6,002 nt of DNA. It comes from CAZVIK01 sp964627045 (GTDB lineage Bacteria > Acidobacteriota > Terriglobia > Bryobacterales > Bryobacteraceae). The stretch's first letter is position 1; each line of letters starts with the position of its first letter. The notes below the pieces were generated by a model that saw nothing but the letters and a program-made list of their open reading frames with translations, did no database searches and had not been told where the DNA came from. Shown one piece after another: positions 1 through 5,200 of this stretch. Position numbers and translations under genes: made by a program. The stretch is from the NCBI GenBank assembly GCA_964627045.1, contig CAZVIK010000228.1, forward strand, positions 1 to 6,002, written 5' to 3'.

Positions 1-1902
1 GTCTTCGTAGAAACGCAACAGGTTGCCGGACTCCTCGTAGCCGATCCGCCCTTCGCGCAGCGCCGCTTCCACATCCCGCCGGAAGGCCGCCAGCAGACTC
101 TCCGAGTTGAACTCGACGTAGTCCAGTACCTCGCGCACCGTATCGCCTTTGATGAGCGTCTCCAGAATCACTTCGCCGTTTTCGCCCAGGCTTACGTGCA
201 CGGCGTTGGTGTCGCCGAAAAGGTTGTGCAGGTCCCCCAGAATCTCCTGGTAGGCTCCCACCAGAAATGCGCCCAAGTAATAGGGCGACCCATTGAAGGG
301 ATGCAGCGGGAGCGTGCGCTTCACGTCGCGGCGGTCAATGAACTGGTCGATCTTGCCGTCCGAGTCGCAACTGACATCGCCGATCACGCCATGGCGTGAG
401 GGCCGTTCCTCCAGCCGGTGTATCGGCATGATCGGAAACAACTGCTTGACCGCCCAGCTATCCGGGAGGCTCTGGAACAACGAGAAGTTGCAGAAATAGG
501 TATCCGACAACATCGCGTCCAGCGGCTCCAGTTCCTCGGGAAACTCCCCGGCGTCCTTGGCCAGCTTCTGCACCCGCCTGCAGATCGCCCAATACAGGTT
601 CTCCGCCAGGCAGCGCTGCGCCAATGGCAAATACCCCAGGCTGAACAGGTTCAAGGCTGAATCGAGCGATTGTTGGGCGTCGTGGAATGCCTCCAACAGG
701 TTCCTCGAGCTGAGTGAACGGAACGTCTCCAGCAGATCGACCACCGGCTGCTCGCTATCCTCGGGCAGTTCGCGCGGCACGTCTTCTTCACCGAAACCGC
801 TGACTCCCAAAACGTTGAACACCAGCACGCTGTGGTAGGCGGCCACCGCCCGGCCGCTCTCGCTCACGATCGTCGGGTGCGGCACTTCCGCTTCGTCGCA
901 AACGCTTTGCACGTGGTACACAAGGTCGTTGGCGTATTCCTGGAGCGTGTAGTTGACGCTGGATTCGAAATCGGTCTGCGACCCGTCGTAGTCCACGCCC
1001 AAGCCGCCGCCCACGTCCAGGTATTGCAGCCCCGCCCCGGCCCGCCGCAGTTCTACGTACATGCGCGCCGCCTCGGTCACGGCGCCTTTGATCTGCCGGA
1101 TATTGGTGATCTGGCTGCCTAGGTGGAAGTGCAACAACTGGAGGCAATCCTCCATGCCTAGCGCTTTCAACTGCTCCAGCGCGCGCAGGGCTTCCATCGC
1201 CGTCAGGCCGAACTTGGAACGGTAGCCGCCGGAGGATCTCCAGCGCCCGGAACCGCGGCTGGCCAGTTTCAAGCGCATCCCAATCACCGGCCGCACCCCC
1301 ACCCGGTGCGCGTGCTCCAGGATCAGATCCAGTTCCGTGAACTTTTCCACCACCGGGATGATCTGGCGGCCGATCTTCCGCGCCAGCATTACCATCTCGA
1401 TGTACTCGTCGTCTTTGAAACCGTTGCACAGGATCGGCGTCTCGTTATCGGCGATGGCCAGAACGGCGAGAAGCTCCGGCTTACTGCCGGCTTCCAGGCC
1501 GAACCGGTACGGCCGCCCGAACTGGAAAACCTCCTCCACCACCTGCCGCTGTTGATTGACCTTGATCGGATAGGCGCAGCAGTAGCCGCCCTTGTAGCCG
1601 TGGTCCACGATGGCGCGTTGAAACGCCTCGTGAATCTCTTCCAGGCTGTGCTTGAGGATCTCCGCAAAGCGAATCAGGATGGGCAGCGAGATGCCGCGCA
1701 GCACTAGGTTGTCGGCCAGTTCCTTCAGGTCGATAGAGCGCCCCGGCTCCTTGGTGGGATGCACCAACAGGTGGCCCCGCTCGCTGACCGAAAAGTACGA
1801 CTTGCCCCAGCGCGCCACGTCGTACAGTTCGGCGGCGTCGGCCACCGTCCAGCGGTCCGCCGGCTCGCGGACTAGATTTCCCTCTGAGAGTTTCGGGTTC
1901 AA
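1..1902 (-). CDS. speA: Biosynthetic arginine decarboxylase, C-terminus cut by window edge
   Basis: This is a PLP-dependent (fold type III) enzyme that decarboxylates arginine to agmatine, the first step of the agmatine route to putrescine and spermidine. One frame stays open for 634 codons from the TTG at 1902 to base 1. Visible landmarks are AYPIKVNQ with the PLP lysine at residue 114, the arginine-decarboxylase signature KLASRGSGRW followed by GGYRSKFGL (212-233), HFHLGSQ (258-264), the glycine-rich phosphate-binding GGGLGVDYDG (298-307), VSESGRA (346-352) and SCDSDGK (511-517) with the catalytic cysteine at 512. SpeA proteins are usually about 630-660 residues, and the fragment ends at LLRFYED, so only about ten residues should be missing. 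The TTG start is chosen because a perfect AGGAGG lies four bases upstream and no ATG fits the N-terminus. The gene lies 112 bp downstream of the metallopeptidase on the same strand. I found no clear promoter or terminator in that gap. The family call is secure. No frame break is seen. Confidence 0.96.
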   Translation of the reverse strand, partial: MNPKLSEGNLVREPADRWTVADAAELYDVARWGKSYFSVSERGHLLVHPTKEPGRSIDLKELADNLVLRGISLPILIRFAEILKHSLEEIHEAFQRAIVDHGYKGGYCCAYPIKVNQQRQVVEEVFQFGRPYRFGLEAGSKPELLAVLAIADNETPILCNGFKDDEYIEMVMLARKIGRQIIPVVEKFTELDLILEHAHRVGVRPVIGMRLKLASRGSGRWRSSGGYRSKFGLTAMEALRALEQLKALGMEDCLQLLHFHLGSQITNIRQIKGAVTEAARMYVELRRAGAGLQYLDVGGGLGVDYDGSQTDFESSVNYTLQEYANDLVYHVQSVCDEAEVPHPTIVSESGRAVAAYHSVLVFNVLGVSGFGEEDVPRELPEDSEQPVVDLLETFRSLSSRNLLEAFHDAQQSLDSALNLFSLGYLPLAQRCLAENLYWAICRRVQKLAKDAGEFPEELEPLDAMLSDTYFCNFSLFQSLPDSWAVKQLFPIMPIHRLEERPSRHGVIGDVSCDSDGKIDQFIDRRDVKRTLPLHPFNGSPYYLGAFLVGAYQEILGDLHNLFGDTNAVHVSLGENGEVILETLIKGDTVREVLDYVEFNSESLLAAFRRDVEAALREGRIGYEESGNLLRFYED

Positions 1903-1903
1903 C

Positions 1904-1914
1904 TCACCTCCTGA
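1904..1914 (-). promoter_or_regulatory. Strong ribosome binding site of speA
   Basis: On the minus strand this reads TCAGGAGGTGA, whose AGGAGGTGA part is a near-complete complement of the 16S rRNA 3' end. It ends only a few bases before the TTG at 1902, and the AGGAGG core (1907-1912) has a 4-base spacer. It decides the start of speA, because no ATG occurs in frame nearby. The tight spacing combined with the weak TTG codon may set a moderate translation rate; that part is inference. Confidence 0.8.
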
Positions 1915-2014
1915 AAATTTAAGTGTCGCCCTAAACCCACCGAGGGGCAAGAGGCAGACCGGGCTGTTTTTGCGCTTGTCCGGGAGCCGCCATGGAGCAC
2001 CCGCCGGGCTTCGT

Positions 2015-2392
2015 TCACACCGTGCCCGGCGCTCCGCCCTCACCCCGGGCCCGTGCCCGCCGCCGCTCCGCCAGGCGCACCCGGCGCTCGTCCATGCCGA
2101 AGTAGTGGGCGACCTCGTGCCATACTGTATCTCTCAGGAGTATTTCAAGGTGGAGACGGCTGCGCGCCATGCGTTCGTGCGGACCCTGGTAGATGGTGAT
2201 CTTGTCGGGCATCGTGAAGCCCAGCCCCACGCTTCGCACGGGCAGCGGGTGCCCCTGGTACAGTCCCAGAAGGCCGGGCTGGGGCGGTTCCCGCTCCACT
2301 ACGAACGCAACGTTGTGGAGCCGCCTTCGGAAGCGCGGCGGGATCGCACGCACGGCCTTCTCCACCAATCGGTCAAACTCCTCGGACGACAT
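2015..2392 (-). CDS. Small zincin-like metallopeptidase family protein
   Basis: This is a 125-residue protein of the small bacterial zincin-like metallopeptidase family (the Pfam PF06262 type). Its substrate and physiological role are unknown. The motif HEVAHYFGMDE (92-102) gives two zinc-binding histidines (92, 96), the catalytic glutamate 93 and a likely third ligand in the HExxHxxGxxD pattern (D101). The N-terminal part (SSEEFDRLVEKAVRAIPPRF) matches the usual family opening, and a segment near 62-70 (PDKITIYQG) is also typical. There is no signal peptide or membrane segment, so it should be cytoplasmic. The tail from about residue 103 is rich in arginine. The ATG at 2392 is preceded by GGAG with a 4-base spacer. 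The frame stays open upstream to about 2998, but that stretch is antisense to cmk and is not coding. The gene diverges from cmk with 33 bp between starts and lies upstream of speA on the same strand. Confidence 0.85.
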   Translation of the reverse strand: MSSEEFDRLVEKAVRAIPPRFRRRLHNVAFVVEREPPQPGLLGLYQGHPLPVRSVGLGFTMPDKITIYQGPHERMARSRLHLEILLRDTVWHEVAHYFGMDERRVRLAERRRARARGEGGAPGTV

Positions 2393-2425
2393 TCGACTCC
2401 ATTTTAGACGGACGGCAACGCGGAA

Positions 2426-3112
2426 ATGACCAAGCGCCTTGTGGTGGCAATCGACGGACCGGCCGGCTCCGGAAAGAGCACCATCGCCCGCCGCCTGGCC
2501 GCGCGGCTCGGCTTTCTGTATATCGACAGCGGCGCCATGTACCGCGCCGTCGGTTTGTGGGCGTTGCGCACCGGCGTCGCCCTGGACGATTCCGAACGCC
2601 TGGCGGTCCTCGCCCGCGAGGCCGCCATCGAGCTCGGCGGCGGCGCTACGGTTCGGCTGAACGGAGAGGATGTCAGCGAGGCCATCCGCACTCCGGAGGT
2701 CTCGGAAGCCGCTTCCCGCGTGTCCACATTCCCCGGCGTACGGCGCGCCTTGGTCAATCAACAGCGCGCCATGGCCCAACGGACCAGCGTCGTCATGGAG
2801 GGCCGCGACATCGGCACCGTCGTCTTCCCCGATGCCGGCATCAAGATCTTCCTCGATGCCGACCCCGCGGTTCGTGCCGATCGCCGCGTCAAAGAGCTGG
2901 CCGAAAGGGGCGAGACCGTCGACCACGGGGAGATGGCCCGCCAGATTCGGGAGCGCGACGCCCGTGACCGCGGCCGCGCCGAAGCGCCTCTCCTGCAAGC
3001 GCCCGATGCCGTTTACTTCGATTCCACCGGTCTTTCGATCGACGAGGTCGAGGAACGGCTCTTGAAGATCGTGCGCGACCGCACCAGTAACGGAAAGGAA
3101 GCTGCAACTTGA
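2426..3112 (+). CDS. cmk: Cytidylate kinase
   Basis: This enzyme phosphorylates CMP and dCMP with ATP, recycling pyrimidine monophosphates from RNA and lipid turnover into CDP/dCDP. The 228-residue product has the normal length for bacterial Cmk. The P-loop GPAGSGKST is at 11-19, followed by YIDSGAMYRAVG (32-43), a hallmark of the family's nucleotide-binding region. EGRDIGTVVFPDA (125-137) is the conserved central motif. The LID-type segment RERDARDRGRAEAPL (175-189) carries the arginines and aspartates that contact the phosphates and CMP ribose. The usual DSTGLSIDEV lies near the C-terminus (199-208). The ATG at 2426 begins directly with the first beta strand (KRLVVAIDGP), as expected; only a weak GGAA precedes it. 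Its stop overlaps the TTG start of lysC by four bases, so the two are probably cotranscribed and translationally coupled. In many bacteria cmk sits beside rpsA or ispH; here it is beside lysC. Confidence 0.96.
   Translation: MTKRLVVAIDGPAGSGKSTIARRLAARLGFLYIDSGAMYRAVGLWALRTGVALDDSERLAVLAREAAIELGGGATVRLNGEDVSEAIRTPEVSEAASRVSTFPGVRRALVNQQRAMAQRTSVVMEGRDIGTVVFPDAGIKIFLDADPAVRADRRVKELAERGETVDHGEMARQIRERDARDRGRAEAPLLQAPDAVYFDSTGLSIDEVEERLLKIVRDRTSNGKEAAT
3095..3112 (+). promoter_or_regulatory. lysC ribosome binding site and TTGA stop-start overlap
   Basis: AAGGAA at 3095-3100 lies inside the last codons of cmk, eight bases before the TTG at 3109. The TTG of lysC and the TGA of cmk share the four bases TTGA (3109-3112). 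This arrangement supports the TTG start and suggests translational coupling, in which ribosomes finishing cmk reinitiate on lysC. Confidence 0.7.
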
Positions 3113-4539
3113 CGAACCTGCTTGTCATGAAGTTCGGCGGAACCAGCATGGGATCGGCCGAACGCATCCGCGTGGCGGCCGGCATCCTGGCCTCCGAAGC
3201 GCGCACGCGGCCGGTGGTGGCCGTGGTTTCGGCGATGTCCAAGGTGACCGACATGTTGTTGGATACCCTTCGCCGGGCGGAGGCGGGCGACCAGGCGGGC
3301 CTCAACGCCAACCTGGACAAGTTGCGCAGCCGCCACATCGAATCCTGCTGCGAGTTGCTGCCGCCGGGCAGGCAGGACGGCGTTCTTGCGGCCATAGAGG
3401 CCCTGGTCGCCGATTTCGCCCGCATCACTGGCGGCATTCACCTACTCGGCGAGCGCCCGCCGCGCTCGGTGGACGAGGCCGTGGCCATCGGCGAGCGCCT
3501 CTCGGCCCTGCTGATCGCCTCTTATCTCGAAACCCAGGGCGTCCGGGCCCGCGACCTGAACGCCGCCGGAATCGTGGTCACCGACGCCGTCTTCGGCAAC
3601 GCCAGTCCGCTGATGCGGCCCACACGCGATAAGGCCAGGGCCGTTCTGGTTCCACTTCTCGACCAGGGAGTGCTCCCCATCGTCACCGGTTTCAACGGTG
3701 CGACATCCGACGGCCGCCCAACGACGCTCGGACGGGGCGGCTCGGATTTCTCCGCGTCGATTCTGGCCTCCGCCCTGGACGCCGCCGAGTTGTGGATCTG
3801 GACCGACGTCGACGGGATCATGACCGCCGATCCGCGCCTGGTTCCCGACGCCGCCGTACTCGACGAGGTGACCTACAACGAGGCCGCCGAACTTGCCTAC
3901 AATGGGGCCAAAGTCCTGCACCCGCGCACGCTCGCGCCCCTGATTGAAAAAAAGATCCCCGTCTGGAGCAAGAACAGCTTCGCCCTGGACAAGCCCGGCA
4001 CGCGTATCGTCCCCCGGGTCAAAGTCCCCGGCGGCCCCCGTGCGGTCACCTCCATGGCGGGCGTGGCGTTGGTGTCATTGGAGCCGGCGGCCGAGATCAA
4101 AGCCACGCAACTCGTGGCGCGCGCCCTGGACGCCATGGCACGCGTCAACGTCGAGATCCTGATACTTTCCAGTTCGAGCTACCGTCAGAACTTCTGTTTT
4201 TTGGTTCGCAAGGAGGAACTCGCTGCGGCGCTGTCGGCGTTGGAGTCGGCGCTGGCCCTGGAACTGGCCCACGGCTACCTCCCGCCCATCGAGGTGGACG
4301 AGAACGTCGGGTTGCTGGCCGTGGTGGGCGAGGGCATGCGCGGAACACCGGGACTGGCCGGCCGCATCTTCACGGCGATCTCACGGGAACGGATCAACAT
4401 CATCGCCATCGCCCAGGGATCGAGTGAACTGACGATCGCCGTCGTTGTGCACCGCTCGGGCCTGGAGAAGGCCGTCCAGGCGGTCCACGCCGAATGCCGG
4501 ATGGGCCAGTTGGCGCGCCGCACCGCGCCGGGCTGTTAA
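3109..4539 (+). CDS. lysC: Aspartate kinase (monofunctional, two C-terminal ACT domains)
   Basis: Aspartate kinase phosphorylates L-aspartate to aspartyl-4-phosphate, the committed step to lysine, threonine, methionine and diaminopimelate. The 476-residue protein has the N-terminal kinase motif MKFGGTSMG (7-15), the aspartate/ATP-site stretch GFNGATSDGRPTTLGRGGSDFSA (in two parts, 194-208 and 209-216), WTDVDGIMTADPR (231-243) and YNEAAELAYNGAKVLHPRT (256-274). Two regulatory ACT domains follow, at about 313-385 and 398-465; the second carries GRIFTAISRERINIIAIAQGSSE (418-440). There is no homoserine dehydrogenase domain. The long form, with the extra helical segment at about 60-118, resembles the LysC/ThrA-type class rather than the shorter alpha/beta-subunit class; that is inference. 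The TTG at 3109 is chosen because AAGGAA (3095-3100) sits eight bases upstream and it overlaps the cmk stop as TTGA. An in-frame ATG at 3127 would remove the start of the first strand. Feedback inhibition by lysine or threonine is expected but the effector cannot be read from sequence. Confidence 0.96.
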   Translation: MTNLLVMKFGGTSMGSAERIRVAAGILASEARTRPVVAVVSAMSKVTDMLLDTLRRAEAGDQAGLNANLDKLRSRHIESCCELLPPGRQDGVLAAIEALVADFARITGGIHLLGERPPRSVDEAVAIGERLSALLIASYLETQGVRARDLNAAGIVVTDAVFGNASPLMRPTRDKARAVLVPLLDQGVLPIVTGFNGATSDGRPTTLGRGGSDFSASILASALDAAELWIWTDVDGIMTADPRLVPDAAVLDEVTYNEAAELAYNGAKVLHPRTLAPLIEKKIPVWSKNSFALDKPGTRIVPRVKVPGGPRAVTSMAGVALVSLEPAAEIKATQLVARALDAMARVNVEILILSSSSYRQNFCFLVRKEELAAALSALESALALELAHGYLPPIEVDENVGLLAVVGEGMRGTPGLAGRIFTAISRERINIIAIAQGSSELTIAVVVHRSGLEKAVQAVHAECRMGQLARRTAPGC

Positions 4540-4568
4540 ACGGTTCGGGTTTCTTGGGGTTGCGACCG

Positions 4569-4658
4569 GTTCTTGCCGTAGAGCCCCCGTTCTTGGCGTA
4601 GAGCCTGTGGTTAAATTGTCTTGGGATTGGGCCCTGCCACCGTCTTTGGCGTAGAGCC
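4569..4658 (+). repeat. Three imperfect 17-bp direct repeats between lysC and tRNA-Pro
   Basis: The copies are GTTCTTGCCGTAGAGCC (4569-4585), GTTCTTGGCGTAGAGCC (4589-4605) and GTCTTTGGCGTAGAGCC (4642-4658). The first two differ at one base and start 20 bp apart; the third differs from the second at two bases and starts 53 bp later. The shared core is CGTAGAGCC. Two weaker look-alikes may exist at about 4549-4567 and 4618-4634, too degenerate to count. No gene fits this gap (4540-4678). The repeats could be remnants of a dispersed intergenic element, protein-binding sites or part of a transcript end. Nothing in the sequence decides between these. Confidence 0.6.
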
Positions 4659-4661
4659 CAA
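4627..4661. other. Nested hairpin between convergent lysC and tRNA-Pro, possible transcript 3' end
   Basis: An outer stem TTGGGC (4627-4632) pairs with GCCCAA (4656-4661). Inside it GCCA (4636-4639) pairs with TGGC (4647-4650) around a 7-base loop, leaving an internal loop of three and five bases. It can form on both strands and lies between the converging 3' ends of lysC and the tRNA gene, so a bidirectional terminator or processing signal is a natural guess. No run of T follows on either strand, so it is not a canonical intrinsic terminator. The right arm contains most of the third 17-bp repeat copy. Confidence 0.4.
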
Positions 4662-4678
4662 ATAAGATTGCGTTTGAA

Positions 4679-4756
4679 TGGTCGGGGCGAGTGGATTCGA
4701 ACCACCGACCTCCTGGTCCCGAACCAGGCGCTCTAGCCAGGCTGAGCCACGCCCCG
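4679..4756 (-). tRNA. tRNA-Pro (anticodon CGG), CCA encoded
   Basis: On the minus strand the acceptor arm CGGGGCG (from 4756) pairs with CGCCCCG (4689-4683), followed by discriminator A (4682) and an encoded CCA (4681-4679). The D arm is GCTC/GAGC with a loop containing GG. The anticodon stem CCTGG/CCAGG closes the loop TTCGGGA, giving anticodon CGG (4721-4719), which reads the proline codon CCG. The variable region is AGGTC, and the T arm is GGTGG/CCACT with loop TTCGAAT, where the outer pair is a G-U wobble. All cloverleaf elements are present with no mismatched stem, so it should be functional. It is transcribed towards lysC, apparently as a single gene from its own promoter just upstream. 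Confidence 0.97.
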
Positions 4757-4774
4757 ACGCGTGTGTACGAAAAG

Positions 4775-4783
4775 ATTATACCA
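4775..4783 (-). promoter_or_regulatory. Extended -10 promoter of tRNA-Pro
   Basis: The minus strand reads TGGTATAAT here: a consensus TATAAT (4780-4775) with the TG of an extended -10 one base upstream. The -10 lies 18 bases before the mature tRNA 5' end, so transcription would start near 4768 with a short leader of about a dozen bases. The expected -35 region about 17 bp further upstream is GC-rich and does not resemble TTGACA. That fits promoters relying on the extended -10. Confidence 0.7.
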
Positions 4784-4818
4784 TCGCCCAGTGCGCCCCC
4801 GGAGGTAGGATCGATTCC

Positions 4819-5190
4819 ATGAAGCTACGAACTACGCTCATCGTGCTTGTTCTGGGGATGGCCGCCGTCGCCGGCGCGGCGTTTGCCGCCGATGTCGCCG
4901 GCAAATGGACGGCTGAGTTCGATACCCAGATCGGCGTCTAAAAGTACACCTACGAGTTCAAGGTGGAGGGCGGCAAGCTCACCGGCACGGCCAGTTCCGC
5001 GAACGGCTCAGCCACAATTGAAGACGGGAAGGTCAGCGGCGACGACATCTCCCCTGTTGAAAACATGGACATGCAAGGGATGAAGATTCGCATCGACTAC
5101 AAGGGAGCAATCGCCGGCGATGAGATCAAGTTCACCCGCCAAGTGGGAGAGTTCGCCACGGAGCAACTCGTGGCCAAACGCGTGAATTAG
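4819..5190 (+). pseudogene. Small secreted protein gene interrupted by one in-frame TAA at codon 41
   Basis: The frame starts with ATG at 4819, preceded by GGAGGTAGGA (4801-4810), and encodes a typical Sec signal peptide: MKLR, a hydrophobic core (LIVLVLGMAAVAG) and a likely AFA|AD cleavage after residue 23. The mature part begins ADVAGKWTAEFDTQIGV, then hits TAA at 4939-4941. The same frame continues without another stop as KYTYEFKVEGGKLTGTASS and on to GEFATEQLVAKRVN, ending at TAG 5188-5190. The intact product would be 123 residues plus the one replaced by the stop, all beta-rich and with no recognised domain. I recall similar uncharacterised secreted proteins in Acidobacteriota with glutamine at this place (GVQKYT), so a single CAA-to-TAA change explains the break. 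The downstream half keeps a protein-like composition, so the event is recent, or it is a sequencing error or a read-through stop. The function is unknown. Confidence 0.8.
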
Positions 5191-5200
5191 GGCGGGCAAG

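Noticed and set aside
788..1667. Minus-strand frames of 213 and 92 residues within the left third
   Set aside because: They are out-of-frame readings of speA. The true frame carries all arginine decarboxylase motifs without a break from 1902 to 1.
1903..2014. Possible speA promoter (TTAAAT at about 1918-1923, minus strand)
   Set aside because: It matches only four of six -10 positions, has no -35 at proper spacing, and would start transcription almost at the ribosome binding site. No riboswitch or attenuator structure is evident in the 112-bp gap either.
1652..2407. 251-residue plus-strand open frame
   Set aside because: It runs antisense over speA and the metallopeptidase, both with clear family motifs. 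Its translation is low-complexity and rich in R, S, P and H.
2015..2998. 327-residue minus-strand open frame starting inside cmk
   Set aside because: Only its last 125 codons (from ATG 2392) match the metallopeptidase family. The upstream part is the antisense of cmk, kept open by high GC, with glycine/alanine/aspartate-rich composition and no recognisable motif.
3013..3921. Long minus-strand frames opposite lysC
   Set aside because: They mirror the codon positions of lysC (stop codons avoided by GC bias) and show no family motif or ribosome binding site.
4540..4570. Intrinsic terminator directly after lysC
   Set aside because: CGGTTCG and CGACCG can pair only with a bulge, and no T-run follows, so a terminator call is not supportable.
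4963..5190. Independent 75-residue gene starting with GTG at 4963
   Set aside because: It has no convincing ribosome binding site, and its start is a valine in the middle of a strand of the longer interrupted protein. The in-frame signal peptide upstream explains it better.
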